A stretch of 60,000 nucleotides of DNA from Adiantum capillus-veneris (GCA_014529385.2 CM043959.1:58198753-58258752); one strand, 5' to 3'; numbered from the stretch's first letter, positions 1 to 11,399 are shown. The notes: generated by a model not told the origin, from the letters alone. Numbers and translations are program-made.

Positions 1-326
1 GAGGTATCTCTCATACTCAGTCTGCTCTCTGTCATGTGAGCATCTGTCAAACCCCAGCTCACCCACATCCAACTCTCTAAGCATCTCATCTGAGGTGTCG
101 TAGAAGACTGTCTGACAGTTGCCCGTTCGAGCATTGAAGTCTCCTAGGAGGATGATATCACCATCCCTAGAAAACTCCCATATATCATCATCTAGAATTG
201 AGAAAGGCGACTGCCCTCTGGATACAGCATATACTGACGTACTGGGGGGGAAGTAACATATAGCAATATATAGAAATCGACCTGTGTCAGCTCTCAGCCT
301 CACCCACATGTATCTAGCCTGATCAT

Positions 327-362
<36 letters not shown>

Positions 363-543
363 ACGTGACACGGAGTGGAGGATCTCCACCCCAGAGAGTA
401 CTAGCTCTAAACCTTGGCGCCCGTTTCGGTATTTTACTTGAACTCAATACAATGTCGGTACTCACGCTCTGCACCTTCTCACCGAAGCGTGCCAGAGAAT
501 GAGCCCTTGCACATATTAAAAGGTCCTTGGCCTTGAAAAGCAA
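1..543 (-). pseudogene. LINE family C endonuclease domain, partial at left edge
   Basis: A reading frame of 181 codons is open from 543 to the left edge with no stop. It carries the apurinic-endonuclease-like motif LLGDFNARTG (minus strand, near 121-160), preceded by YIAICYFPP and followed by an acidic stretch, as expected for the exonuclease-endonuclease-phosphatase domain of a LINE ORF2, which nicks the target DNA. A (GA)n microsatellite at 330-361 lies in frame and adds an alternating Ser-Leu run. No ATG is visible upstream in this frame, and the part beyond about codon 60 counted from 543 may be chance. The frame leaves the window, so I cannot say whether the reverse transcriptase follows. 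It probably belongs with the plus-strand element at 21722-24540, which lacks this domain. Confidence 0.75.
330..361. repeat. (GA)n microsatellite
   Basis: About 16 GA units. It lies within the open endonuclease frame and keeps that frame open on the minus strand. Confidence 0.95.
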
Positions 544-751
544 TTACATGAAAAACAGTCAAACTCGAAAGCATCTTGTCCAAAAGCTGGCGCTAAAAAT
601 CAGCCAACGTAAATCACGAAAGAATGAGCCCTTTGCAGTGTGCACATATTTATAGGCCCTTGGCCTTGAAAGCAATTACATGAAAAGCAGTCAAACTCAA
701 AAGCATCTGGTCCAAAGTCTGGCACTAAAATCAGCCAACGTAAATCACAAA
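497..751. repeat. Tandem duplication of a ~125-bp unit
   Basis: The unit beginning GAATGAGCCC at 497 is repeated from 622. Both copies contain the strings CCTTGGCCTTGAAA, GCAATTACATGAAAA and ATCAGCCAACGTAAATCAC. They differ by scattered substitutions and small indels, so the duplication is not recent. It sits immediately upstream (minus sense) of the LINE C endonuclease frame. Confidence 0.85.
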
Positions 752-1296
752 AATCTGTACAGGCTGCCACGTCGTCAGACAACGCGTTTTGCAGGTTGTC
801 TGTACAATTGCCACATCATCACCTTCTACGCAAATAGAGTGTGAGTGTGAGTGTGTGTGTGGTCTTGCTTTATTTAATCCCTTTAGGTCACTTGGCTCCC
901 ATCGGACGGGGTCCCATAAGTTGGCCGGAACTCCTCTTTAAAAATAGGCCACTCAACAAGACTTTGCAAGTTGGTAAAACTTCTTCTGCTACCTCTAGTA
1001 TCTACTTCTTCACTTAGGGTTTAGGCTTCTTGGCCAATATCTGCAGGTTGGCTCCGTTCTTCAGTGGCTTGATACATCAGCACTCTCCCCTTCTTGAAAG
1101 AGAGTATCGTCCACGATTATAGCATATCTGCAAAACAACTCAAGTTAGCTCAAAAATTTCCTAGGGTCATTCCGAGGGACATTCCGATGGACAATCCGAG
1201 GGACAATCAATTTTCTCATTCCAAATCGGAACTCTTGATTTTCTACGTCGTTGGCTTCCCAGAAGAATCTCATCCAATAAGGAGTCTCATTCCATA
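752..1296. other. Stretch without a recognisable gene
   Basis: I see only a short GT-rich tract near 841-862 and a leader-like sequence near 1010-1100. Short open frames here have no recognisable domain. Confidence 0.6.
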
Positions 1297-1960
1297 TCAA
1301 AATTCTTTATATCCTTGGTTGTTGACTTCCCAACGAAGGATAAGTGCCCTTTCCTTCGAGGTTTCCCCATTGCTTCCATTTTTCTTATTGCCCACTCTCC
1401 AAGCTCTTGTATGAGTCGGCTCAGTAACCCCCATCATAGTCATGAGTTCTTTTACCTCTTCGTCCACATTATCTTTGTATTTAAGGCCACAAATTCTCAC
1501 ATGTAAGGCACGTACACGTCTCCTTTGCTCTTCTTCTAGTGTCAAGTTAATAATGGTGGGTGTGGACGTTGTTTCCTTGCCTTTCCCCTTCTTGGCAACC
1601 TCGATCCATTTCTCAGCCTCGTCCACTTTCTATTGAGTCTTTGTAATAACATCTACCCAAGAAGTCGTCATTTCGTTGTGTTGCTCCTCGCCCTCTTTGA
1701 TTGCCCGCACTTGCTCTTTAATCGCTTCAAGTGTGTTTCATGATCGCACCTCTGCAAGAACCTTCTTGAGTGATGCAATCTCCTCATCTTGGGCAGTCAC
1801 ACGACCTTCAAGTATGTTTATCTTGCTTTCATGAGCCAACATCTTTATTGTGCCTAGGAGATTGCGGTTAATCTTGTCGATAGTCTCGCACGTTTCTTCT
1901 TTTGATTTTTGAATGGCTTGCTCCAGAGGTCATCCTTGTCAACTTGCTTCTTCATGTTCG
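1297..1960 (-). pseudogene. Coiled-coil plus RRM-like ORF1 remnant of a retroelement
   Basis: On the minus strand, from 1960 downward, a heptad-like acidic/basic stretch (for example EEIASLKKVLAEV near 1760) is interrupted by two in-frame stops. It then runs into an open frame at 1626-1297 with RRRVRALHVRICGL, VKELMTMMGV and HTRAWRVG. A coiled coil followed by an RNA-binding fold with this motif order is typical of L1-type ORF1 proteins, which coat the element RNA. This is inference from layout and I cannot tie it to a neighbouring ORF2. It is not MAD1: the sequence does not match the region expected after the exon at 8813. Confidence 0.45.
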
Positions 1961-2298
1961 AGAACCACAATGGAAGAGGGAGAGGTAGAGGAATCCAAAC
2001 CAGCCCAAGAAGGGGACCTGAAAGAATCCCACCACGCTCAAGCATCACACAAAGGCTGTCGTGCATGATAGGCAGCAAGACATGCAACAGATACCTGATG
2101 ACGATCGAACAAGCTGAAAAGGAGGAGAGGGTGGGCTGTTGAAGATGTAGGGAGAGAGATGAAAAGAGCAGGTCAGTACGCAACAAAGGACGGTTTTCTA
2201 CTACGGATTAGGGTTTGTAGAGAGAGAGAGCCAAACCCATGATGTGGGTGTACATCCTTGTGTGTGTGTGTGTGTTACAAAAAGAGAGAGAGAGAGAG

Positions 2299-2335
<37 letters not shown>

Positions 2336-2344
2336 TTGTGGAAA
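1961..2344. other. Non-coding stretch with GA and GT microsatellites
   Basis: There is a short GA run at 2220-2229, a (GA)n at 2283-2302 and a (GT)n at 2302-2333. Nothing coding is recognised. The GT tract directly abuts the truncated 5' end of the LINE at 2345. Confidence 0.7.
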
Positions 2345-3697
2345 ACTCATGATCTGAAAAAAGGATTACGCTTGATGTCGATGGAGAAGCTTTGCACTCC
2401 TAAACGTCTTGGTGGACTTAATATCTTGGATTTGCGCAAACATGTTCTTGCGAGGAAAGCTATGTTGTTGCCTACTCTTGTGCAACAAATTCAGCCTTGG
2501 ACTCTGATGTATTCGTTCCTCTGTCAGCATGTTGTTACTTCTGCTTTTGGCCATTGGCAACCCTCTATCTGGGAGGTGGTTTTTGGCAAGATGGAAGGGC
2601 ACATTCCTGGATGTCCTCTTGCTTCCACTTTAGTATCTGCCTGGAAAGAGGTTACGATGCATTTATCGTGGAATCCTCGGCAGGAAGGTGATTCGATTCG
2701 TTTGGAAAGTCTCCATTGGAGCCGGGCATTCTCTCTTACTTTGGTCGACCGCTCCCCTCGTCAGGCTTACTTTCTCTCTGGACATGGCATTTGTGTGGTT
2801 GAGGGTGTGGTCGATGAGGCCGGATTTTGAGTTTCCCTTTGCTACTCGCCGTTTTGGATTGGGCATGCAACCGTCAGTTTTGGAGAGAGCTTCAAAGCAT
2901 GCTGCTGGACTTTTTGCCTATTTCACCTTTGCCTGACGGTGATCGCATGTTTGATTGGGCCCTTCGAGTAACGCCTTTTCAAGATATTTCTACAGGTCGA
3001 ATTTATGCTCTTCTTCTACCACAACCATGGCTTGATGGTCATTGTAATGCCCTTTGGCGCATGCACAAATCTGACCTCATGTGGAGAAGGCTCCTCTCTG
3101 CCTTGTGGAAAAGCCATTTGCCTTTGAAAGAGCGCCTGTTTTTTTGGCGTTGTTTGCTTGGAGTGCTTCCCGTCGGCACTTTTCTTCGGGCAGGTCATAT
3201 TCGTCCTTCTTCTTGCGTTCGTTGCTCGACTGCAAAAGAGGATATTTTTCACTTGTTGTGGGATTGCTGCGTTACTAGAGACTTCCTTCGCCGTGTATCG
3301 GCCTGTATGTGGCTCCGTTTTCCTGGGGTTGTCTTTCACAAAAGGTTCTGGGCATTTGGCATTTTCTCACTGACACTACAACGTTTTGCGGTCTTCTTTA
3401 TGTGAGTCAGTTACTGGCTTATTGGACCTTGTGGAGTCAGCGTAATGCTTACATGTTCCATCGTACTCATGCGGACCCATTCCCTCTCTTCAAGCTCTCT
3501 CTTAGGCAAGCGTTGCGGTTTGCTTTGGAAGTTGGTGATATCACCTTAGAGATGCATCAGCTTTCATATGAATGTTTTTAGACTCTCTACAGTTGACTAG
3601 TTCTGTGCTTTTCCCCTTGTATATGATCCTTTCAGTGGATTCTCCTAGCTTTGAGGTTTCCCACTAGTAAATTAATCAAATCGATTTACCAAAAAAA

Positions 3698-3698
<1 letters not shown>
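2345..3698 (+). mobile_element. LINE family A copy A0, 5'-truncated
   Basis: This is the 3' third of a LINE ORF2. It has the connection region (KLCTPKRLGGLNILDL near 2386), the segment SLTLVDRSPRQAYF near 2733, and a C-terminal zinc-binding reverse-transcriptase module with CVRC...HLLWDC at about 3218-3270. The coding information is spread over three frames (2258-2830, 2827-3405 and 3309-3581), so at least two frameshifts have occurred. The family 3' tail GAGGTTTCCCAC is at 3652-3663, and a short poly-A at 3691-3698 marks the 3' end. Endonuclease and RT palm are absent, as is usual for 5'-truncated LINE insertions. Its 3' end abuts a (TG)n tract. Confidence 0.85.

Positions 3699-3772
<74 letters not shown>
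3699..3772. repeat. (TG)n-(AG)n compound microsatellite
   Basis: About 26 TG units followed by about 10 AG units, starting directly at the poly-A tail of LINE A0. Confidence 0.9.
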
Positions 3773-3774
<2 letters not shown>

Positions 3775-3945
3775 TGAAGCGAGATGCCCTTGTACACAGT
3801 CGTTGGCCCTAAACCGCCATTGTCAGCTTCCCTCTTCGAGTATTTCTTGATTGAGTAGATCCCTTTTGATACAAGAAGTCGGAGGGCTATTCATGCGGGA
3901 CAAACGGACGTGCTCGTTGCTCTGCTACTCGCCATCGCTGCACCG

Positions 3946-3948
<3 letters not shown>

Positions 3949-3978
<30 letters not shown>

Positions 3979-4149
3979 TCTCCTAGCTTCTGTTGCCCTC
4001 GCACTGCACCCCCCCCCCCCCTCTCGCTCGCGCATCCCTCCCCGCCCTGCCCCTCCCTCGCTCGCGCTGCCCGCTCCTTCACTAGCGTTGCCCTCCGATT
4101 TGACTTGCCGCCCGCTGCCTCCCCCCGCCTTGCCACCGCTGCCACTTTG

Positions 4150-4183
<34 letters not shown>
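3949..4183 (+). repeat. Poly-C tracts in LINE B1 5' UTR
   Basis: Three long C homopolymers lie at about 3948-3976, 4008-4021 and 4154-4183, within pyrimidine-rich sequence. B2 has shorter C runs at the matching place (about 25998-26015). The tracts create spurious proline- and glycine-rich open frames on both strands. Confidence 0.9.
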
Positions 4184-4314
4184 GTCTTTCACCTTCCATC
4201 CTCCCTCGTCACTATCTTCGGCCTCCCCTTTGTTGCTCTGAAATCCTCCAAAGAAAGGGCTCGCAGCAGCAAAGGATGTGCCACCACCCCACTCCCCAAC
4301 AGTAGCAAACATAG

Positions 4315-6186
4315 ATGGAGGCTCGTGCTCTGCCCCAGAGGGACTCCGATGAAATCCCCTCGACCAATACCAAAGAGCACACCATCCGACTTTCTCTGTC
4401 GCCAACGCAGCAAGCAAGCCTTCAAGAAGAGGTGGAGCGCCTTCAGGCCACCTCTGTTATCTGCAAGATTGTTGGCAATTGCCCCAACCACGGTGAGGTG
4501 TGCGACCTCCTGCAAACCCGTCTCCTCGCAGAGGTTGGAAAGATCATCAACATTTGAGACTTGGGTGGGGATACTACCAGATAGAGTTTGAGACTCCCAC
4601 GATGGTTGCAAGGGTCATTGAGATGAGCCTGCTGGTCATTCGAGCGGTCAGGGCTCATTTTCGATAGTGGCACCATGGGTTCGACCCAGCTTCAAATGTT
4701 CTTGCCGAGGAAGCACATTTATCCATTTCGGTGTGCTTCCCAGGCCTGAGGAGAGAGTATTTCCCGCTTCTTTCCAAGATTCGTTGCAAGATTGGGACAG
4801 TCTTGGAGTCTCCGCCCACATCAGCTTCGGTCGCTGCCAAGGCTGCAGGTATACCCACACTACGTGTTCTAATCCGAGACACGCACACTCTCCTGAAGGT
4901 TGTCCTTCTACATATGGTGCATGGTGGTTGGCTCCGCCAAAACATAATGTATTCGAAACTCCCAAACCAGCGTTTCATTTGCAGACAAATGGGCCACTTG
5001 GCGAAGGCCTGTCCGCGCAAGAAATCTCGACCCGCGCCACATGCTCTGCCTCCTAAGGCTGATCAGACAAAGAAGCAGGTACCCAGGACACACAGGCCGG
5101 TACCTGAGCCCGGCGGTCAATCAGCATGGCTGTCAACAGGTTCACAACCGTCGCCGACAAGATCGGGCTCCCCCCCCCCCGACAGCAAACGTACGGTAGT
5201 CCAACAACATTGGGTTCCTACAAGGAACCGTTTTGGCCCTTTACAACACGATACCCCTAAGGAGCCTCAATCCACCTCAGCCTCGCCGCCACCCTCCACC
5301 TCCCACCCCCCCTCGCCTAATACAAACTCTTCTGCTGAGTGCTCCACACCCACCTCCCCCTTCCCCTCCCCCACCCCCTCCTCCCGTGTCTCCCATTCCC
5401 CCCACTTAGGCCTCAGCTTCTTTTCCTAACCCTTCTCGCACTCCTCCTCATGCCCAAGGGACTGGACATTCCTCCGCAACTCGACGTTCTCTTGGTAGTG
5501 CCTTCGCTATGAGCCATTTGGCTCGAGAGGGACAACCCTACCTAAGAACACCACTATTGGTGCAGGCCTCTCCTTTTGCGTCAGTCCCTCGTGGACTGAC
5601 CAACTTTGACATTCGTCAATGGTGAGACTTCTTCGACTACAACTTTACCAGATTGCTTGGCAAGCCATCTCCGAAGCTCGAGGCAACCTGCTTAAAAGCA
5701 CACGTTCTCTTTCTGGCCATTAGAGGCACCGAGGCTTTGGACACAGCAGTTGGTTTCTGCTTCCCGTTGTGTGGCAGAGATCACACCAAGTGGACTCTGC
5801 ATACAGTCCTAGATGGGCTCCATGTCCACGCTCTAGAGTTTTTGCACCACACAGGGGACCTTGGGGTGATAAGACTTGATATAGACTCTTTGGTCGCTAG
5901 CCAAGTTCAATGTGACACCACCCGATGCACCTGGATGTGGACACATTGTGGTATACTTCTTCGCTGACACTCAGAGTGCTCCTTGCTATAAATTTGTAAT
6001 GAGGATTCTTGGACTGAGGATGTAGCCCTACGGACTGCACGCTCTTCTTGGGCCTAGGTTGGACAGGCAGTCCAGACAAGTCTATCTCCGGGTTGCTCGG
6101 ATGCAGATTACTCCCCATCCAAGCGGGCCTCAAAGATTGCAAGGTTGGTTGTTATAGCAGCATCCGTCTTTATTCATTGATCCCAT
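4315..6186 (+). pseudogene. LINE B1 ORF1 (nucleic-acid-binding protein), broken
   Basis: From ATG 4315 the frame reads IRLSLSPTQQASLQEEVERL, matching B2 ORF1 from 26136. A stop at 4555 and frameshifts follow. The middle region (YFPLLSKI near 4758) continues to a zinc knuckle with CX2CX4HX4C spacing, FICRQMGHLAKACP, near 4975-5015. A Pro/Ser/Thr-rich linker spans about 5100-5500, and a C-terminal domain (5580-6150) contains GFCFPLCGRDHTKWTLHT and ends near DYSPSKRASKIARL. ORF1 proteins of this layout bind element RNA. The ORF1 stop overlaps the ORF2 start as in B2, although a separate TGA a few codons earlier ends the frame first. Confidence 0.7.
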
Positions 6187-8493
6187 GAGAATTGTTTCAT
6201 GGAATGTGCAGGGTTTAGGTGGACCCCAATTTCTACACAGGAGGGGTCGCTTCCGTCAAGAGCTCCAGAGATGCCTTGTGGGTGGTATGATAGATATACT
6301 TATGCTTCAGGAGCATCATCTTTGTGAGAACCGTACTCCACGTCGTGGTCAAATTCTGCCTAGTTGTTATGAGACTTTTTGGTCAGCTGCTTTTGGGCCA
6401 AGAGGCATTCAGGGAGGTGTATGTATTACTATTGCGTACTCCTGTCTTCAAACCATTGTGGACAGAGGTATCATCGTGACACGTAGGGCCCAGTGGGTTA
6501 CTATGCAGGTTCAAGGTAGCCTTATGGGCTCCTTGAACATTTATGCACCCAACCATGTGAGTGCACGGGCTGAGTTTTGGTCACATATTGCAGAGTCCTT
6601 GCCTCATGCAGAGCAGTGGTGTGTCTTGGATAGGATCGGAGACAGCCATGCTATTGTGCACAGGGCTCAGTTGGCAGCCTGGGAGCATCTATGTATGACC
6701 TTGAGGATTTCAGATGTATGGCAGCATGCAAGCTTTCTACGCCCCTCACAGTGCCTCTCTTTCTCCCGATCTAGCCACAGAGTAGGGGACGTGAATCTAT
6801 CTAGGATAGATCGCTTTTGCACTAGCGACCACATCGACGACAAGGGAGAATCTATATGCATTTTAGCAGGGACTACTTTTTCCGATCATGCGCTAGTGAT
6901 TCTTACTGTTGCGGATAGACAAAGGAGCAGAAGTGCTATGTTGTGCATCCTAGAGAGGATTTTTAACTTGATACGAGCTCAAAGAGGAGGTTGTGGGGCT
7001 TTCGACAGAGAGCTTGGACATGCTGGGTACCCCTGCTATTAGAGTGGCCAATCGTCTTACGGAGCTTAGTCGCTTCTTGCTTTAGGAGTCTACAGCTCGC
7101 TTAGTTGTGACCATAGAGGAGGAAAAGTGGCTCCGTCGAGGCATTGCTTCGCAACAGCAGACGCAGGAGCGCCACCCTGATAGCCCCTGGCTTGAGGAGC
7201 AGATGCAGCAGGCTTGGCTGATCACCATTGAGGAGCGGCGCCATGAGTTTGCCTCTCATCGTCAAGCATCTCAATGGACCTAAGTAGGAGATAGAGTTAC
7301 TGGTGAGTTCTTTGAGACTGTGGACCCTCGGCATGCGCGCACCAGTGTTTGTCGGTTGAGGAGGCCCGATGGGTCAGTTGCTACAGAGCCCGAGGACATG
7401 CGTGCACTTGCTACTGACTTTTACCATGAGTTGCTTTCAGCGGAGCCACAGTCAAAGCGTCGGGATGCATGCAAAGACCAAGTTTGGGCACAGATGCCTT
7501 GCTTAGTCACTGAGGAGATCCGACAAGAGGCTTAAGACGCCTCTCCAGTTGGAGGAGCTTCATGAGGCCCTTAGAGCACTTCCCTGGGGTAGCTGCTCAC
7601 GGGAGGATGGTTTGACTCCCAGCTTCTACTTGGAGTACTAGGAGCTACTTGGTCGTGATCTTTGTAGTGCTTACCAGCACATTCTGCACAATGGAGAGAT
7701 TCCTAACAGCATGAGTGAGGGCTTGATCTATCTTATTTCTATGTCGAGGCGATGAGTAGATTTTTGACTTCACAGGAGGTTGGTTTGCGTGGATTATAGT
7801 TGTCTATCAAGGGAGATGAGCTTTTGGACGTTGAGTTCGCTAACGACTCAAGCATGTACTTGGAGGGCCAAGAGGCCAATTTGCACAAGTATGAGTAGGC
7901 TCTTGAGGTGTTTTGTCATGCATCAGGAGCGTTGATCAACTAGAGGAAGACAGTGGCTTTCTGGGTTGGCAATACTCCCACGCCCATTTGATCGTCTGGA
8001 GAGGGCTTTAAGTGGATTTCCCCAGAGACACCCATATGCTACTTGGGCTGTCAGGTTGGTTTGGATCTGTCTCCAGAGCAATAGATTTGCTCCTCTCCAT
8101 TAGGGGGAAACTACTACATTGGAGCTCAGCACGGCTCTCTTTGGCTGGCAGGGTTGTAGTGGCTAACTAGGTGCTTTTGGCTACTATGTGGTACATCACG
8201 TCTTGCTAGATCTTCTCAAGTTCCTGCATTAGACAGCTGGAGAGGCTGATCAGGAACTTTTTGTGGTCAGGGCGAGACACTTTGTCGGCTCGGGCCAAAG
8301 TTTCCTAGCAGGTCATCACTTTACCTTGTTCTCAGGGAAGGTGGGGATCATCGACCCATCACGGCAGAGCAGAGCCCTCCTTGGGAAGCTTGTGGTCAGA
8401 GGACTTCTTTCAAGGGAGGAGTCCTGGAAAGAGTTATTGCTACACCGGATTCATGTTCGAGTCCCGCAGACGGGCGTTGGTGGAGGAGCATAA
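6185..8493 (+). pseudogene. LINE B1 ORF2 (endonuclease / deleted RT)
   Basis: ATG 6185 begins MRIVSWNVQGLGG, the endonuclease start with its metal-site Asn. The catalytic-Glu motif LMLQEHH follows near 6301, then LNIYAPN near 6533. The GGDFN motif kept in B2 is lost here through a small deletion near 6625. A linker helix region follows (7040-7540). At about 7735 a deletion joins GLIYLI directly to the sequence after the first RT block, removing the fingers and the LDFDKAYD-type palm motif. The later FAND/YADD-like region near 7838 and the thumb (7900-8490) remain, with stops. The protein cannot be active. Confidence 0.75.
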
Positions 8494-8812
8494 ACCCATT
8501 AAACCTGCCCTCTACCAATCTCAAAACATGTCTACAAGAACCACCCCCTAGAAAGTTAAGCTACACCGAATATTGAGGAAGAAGACTGCTATGATATACC
8601 AAATGTGTTCAATTTATCTGATAGATGTGCTATGACTAGGCTAACTAGAGTAAACCTCACACACTACATTGCTAGTCTAGCAAAGTATTAATATAGAAAT
8701 GAAATCTGGAATTGTTTCATCTCTAGACTCTTTTAAGTATCTAAAACTTTGTTCTTCCTGCCCTTAGAAGATTTCTAAAGAGAGTTAGGAAACAATTGAA
8801 TGCTCTTCTTAC
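8494..8812 (-). other. MAD1 intron sequence downstream of the exon at 8813
   Basis: AT-rich, with no recognisable exon or element. The donor GTAAGA at 8807-8812 (minus) opens this intron, whose acceptor lies further left. Everything from 8812 to the left edge appears to be in this intron. Confidence 0.6.
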
Positions 8813-8984
8813 TTGGCGTTTCAGCCTGTTATTTTCAGCATCGATATCCCCAATGGCCTCTTTAAAAACTCTTGCATTGTCTTGAGTTGTATTTCTTCTA
8901 GCTTCTTCTTTTTCGAGTTCAGAATGCAGTTCAGCAGCCTTTGCAGTCAATTTTCCAACTTCAGCTGTTGCGGCAAGAAGTTCT
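8813..8984 (-). CDS. MAD1: MAD1 exon (coiled coil after the WKSL block)
   Basis: After the acceptor TTTTGTAG the exon completes an AG/A arginine codon and reads ELLAATAEVGKLTAKAAEL, then a charged helix ending NNRLKRQ at the donor GTAAGA. In length and in the position of the E-L-x-x-A pattern it matches the segment that follows the LQKE motif in plant MAD1. It is 172 bp, entering in phase 2 and ending in phase 0. The frame stays open past the donor into apparent intron sequence rich in Phe and Leu, which supports the donor choice. Confidence 0.85.
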
Positions 8985-9054
8985 CTACAAAACATAGAAA
9001 AAGGTCCTTAGCATAGATTCATGTAGCACACCTTCAAAGCTGAAAAGTATCTAC

Positions 9055-9302
9055 CTTTGAAGCTCCCTCATCTTTATCGGAATATCCTCTCGTCTTTCTA
9101 CATCTGGTAACTCATCGATCAGACTCTTCCATGCTTGTAGCTCCTCATTAAGGGATTTCACTTGCTCATCACAATTCACAAGGTCTTCTAAAGCTGCTTC
9201 AGCCCTTTCTGCTCGTAGTCTCTCACTTTCAAGCTTCTCCTTCAGGAGGTTGACATTCGCATGAAACTGCTTCATCTTCCGTGCTTCTGCTACATCTGAC
9301 TC
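9055..9302 (-). CDS. MAD1: MAD1 exon with the conserved WKSL-xx-IPDV block
   Basis: Acceptor TTCTTGCAG, then ESDVAEARKMKQ, LLKEKLESERLRAERAE, LQAWKSLIDELPDV and IPIKMRELQ. The order EAR-K, LLKEKL, R-RAE, WKS-I--IPDV, IP-K---LQ is diagnostic of plant MAD1. The donor AAAG/GTAGAT ends it in phase 2. It is separated from the next exon by only 70 bp, but from the previous one by about 32.3 kb. Mostly alpha-helical coiled coil. Confidence 0.9.
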
Positions 9303-10034
9303 CTGCAAGAATACAACAGAAAATCACACCCCAAAAATCTCAAGAAAAAGTATGGGCAAGATTGCTACAAATAACAACAAGTCATGGTCTTACAAACTGA
9401 TTTCTTTCTCTTTTAAAGGACACAGCCCCAACTAAAGCAAGAAAGTAAATTTTTACATCTGAGAGGAAAAAATGTTTTACAGCATGCCCCCTGGTCTACA
9501 ACCGAAATCAGACTGGCCAGACACTGCTATAAACAAGGAGATTCTGATGTTCCGTAGTAAGAATGTGCCACCATAATGCTTGTATGTATGTCTTAGACCA
9601 AAAATAAAATGAATGCCCATTTGGGACCGAGACATATTACATATACATGGCTCTACCAGAAAACTGCTTGCAATCTTTTGCATTCAACAGCAGCTCCTCC
9701 CATATGCTTTAAAGTGAGTGACATGCCTCATAGGGCTGTAAGACAACACATTGCTATCGAAGGATTTTTCCATGCCAAGAATCAGTTAGGCTGAGTTACT
9801 CAAAATTGCCCCCTTTTCCTATGCCTTCCACACTACAATCACTAGCAGTAGTTCTCCCTTTCATGTTCCAACATTGGGCCTGAAGTCGTACCCAAAGCAA
9901 TCTGCCCCTAGTGTTGAATACATAAACTGAGACTGACAAGCGCTGAGAACTATCTCTCAAAAGCCTATAAAGACTGAGCATTGTAATCACCTTTTATGTG
10001 TTAGTTCATGTTAATCAACCATCTATTTTCAGTT
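9303..10034 (-). other. MAD1: MAD1 giant intron, 3' end
   Basis: Unique-looking AT-rich sequence between the exon acceptor and the 19-bp direct repeat bounding the first compound insertion. No coding or repeat signature is seen. Confidence 0.6.
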
Positions 10035-10053
10035 CTCAGCTCGTGTACATTCT
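10035..10053. repeat. Left copy of a 19-bp target-site duplication
   Basis: CTCAGCTCGTGTACATTCT. It matches 24693-24711 at 18 of 19 bases. The left copy directly abuts a T run, which is the poly-A tail of a minus-strand LINE, as expected for target-primed insertion. It brackets the whole 14.6-kb block. Confidence 0.75.
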
Positions 10054-10166
10054 TTTTTTTTTTTGTAAATCTTGTTGTTGGAATTTAGAAGTGGGAAACC
10101 TCAAAGCGAGGAAAACCCACGAAAAATAAGAGATACAAAAAGTGGAGCACCATGAGGCTCCGAGCG

Positions 10167-11265
10167 CTAGAAACAGTCAAAGCAAATCCTATAGGCAGCA
10201 AGAGTGATGTCTCCAGCATCCTGAGAGAAATGCAGCGCCTGACCAAGCGACAATTTGAAATACGGAAACAGGTCAACATCAGTGCCTTGAAACATTAATG
10301 AGTTCCGGTGGTGCCAAATTTTCCACAGAACCCAAAATCTGACCCAGTTAAAAAATACCAAACTGAGATTGCTGAGACTAGAGCACCCCAAAAAGCCAAA
10401 ACCGTCTGTGAAAAGTGCCGGAGGGAAAAGCAGCCGAAGAGCAGCAGACACTTGTCCAATGAAGAATCTGGGGCAGCGACAACCCCACAGTAACTGTGGC
10501 ACAGTCTCCTCAGCTTGATGGCATCTGAGAGAACAAGAAGGCGCAATATGCCGTGCATGCAATAAGTTGCCAACAAGGAGAGCTCCCATCAAGCAGCGCC
10601 ACAAGAAAATACGTTCCTTCAGAGGTAGATGACTTTGCCAAATACTAGAGAATGTCCATGCATATTCCTTTTTGAGAAAGAAAATACGTCCAACGAGGAG
10701 ACCATTGGACCAAGGTTGAAGAAAATGCCCTGCTCCAATGCAGACTCTCCAATCAAAGGGAGTTGCCTAGAAAACATTGTCGACCATGCCGTGCCAAATG
10801 CGAGGTGACAACCTTCCAATCAATAATGAGAGAAGAAGCAAAGGGACATCCCGGATGCGTCCTTCAAGCTTCCCAAAAATGACGTCCCAATATGTCGGCT
10901 GCCAATGACCAAAGGATGGCGTGACAATATGCGCACACAAATGTGATACCGTGAGTGTCCAAGGTTGTCGCTTCTCCACCAAGACTGGCAATAGCATAGC
11001 TTTCCAAGCCGGAACATGACCTCGCAAATCCAAAATATTCAGCCCTCCAAGGCGCTTGGGAGAACATAACTTGTCCATGTATAAAAGCCGAAGACCCTTT
11101 CTGTGAGACGAGGTGCGCCAGAAATGCTCCAAAATAGTAGACATAAGGGATTGAAAGCGCAACTGAGGCCAGGCTAACAAAGGTAAGTAAAACTAAACAT
11201 AAGCCATAAGGATGCACTGGACAATCCTGAGACACACATGTAGTGGCCAAGTGGACAATTTCCAA
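10167..11265 (-). pseudogene. LINE A1 thumb/connection and C-terminal zinc module
   Basis: It contains KLCSPKRLGGLNILDL near 11070 and ends with a zf-RVT-like module: CSLRC, then VPQLLWGCRCPRF (about 10530-10460), and a hydrophobic tail YFKLSLGQALHF near 10220. It is colinear with the plus-strand copy at 2386-3580. The 10619-10819 part is in another frame. Confidence 0.75.
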
Positions 11266-11399
11266 TTATTTAACTTAGAATGCAGACATTGCCCAGTCCA
11301 GTTTCTGTGCAGCTAATACATCCCAAGCCAACGGATAACCCAAATGGCGAACTATGATGTGCGGAGAACAATCTCCCCTAGCCATAATAGCTTATGCCA

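Larger units (their letters stand above)
3900..8493 (+). mobile_element. LINE family B copy B1, degenerate, 3'-truncated
   Basis: A two-ORF LINE sharing ORF1 and ORF2 with the copies at 25914-39988 and 55406-60000. The 5' UTR is very C-rich. ORF1 starts at 4315 and ORF2 at 6185. The RT core is missing (deletion near 7735), many in-frame stops are present, and the element stops near 8493 without the C-terminal zinc module or a poly-A tail. The exact 5' edge is not determined. Confidence 0.8.

Noticed and set aside
1640-1960. Coiled coil as a further MAD1 exon
   Set aside because: It contains in-frame stops, has no matching splice phase, lacks the motifs expected after exon 8813-8984, and runs directly into an RRM-like ORF1 frame.
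3851-4591. Proline- and glycine-rich long open frames on both strands
   Set aside because: They arise from poly-C tracts in the LINE B1 5' UTR and have no conservation with B2 or B3.
8445-8490. A TTCGAGTCCCG string that looks like a tRNA T arm
   Set aside because: The flanks do not form a T stem or acceptor stem, and the stretch aligns to LINE B2 ORF2 (the LSARVPQAG-like residues near 38343).
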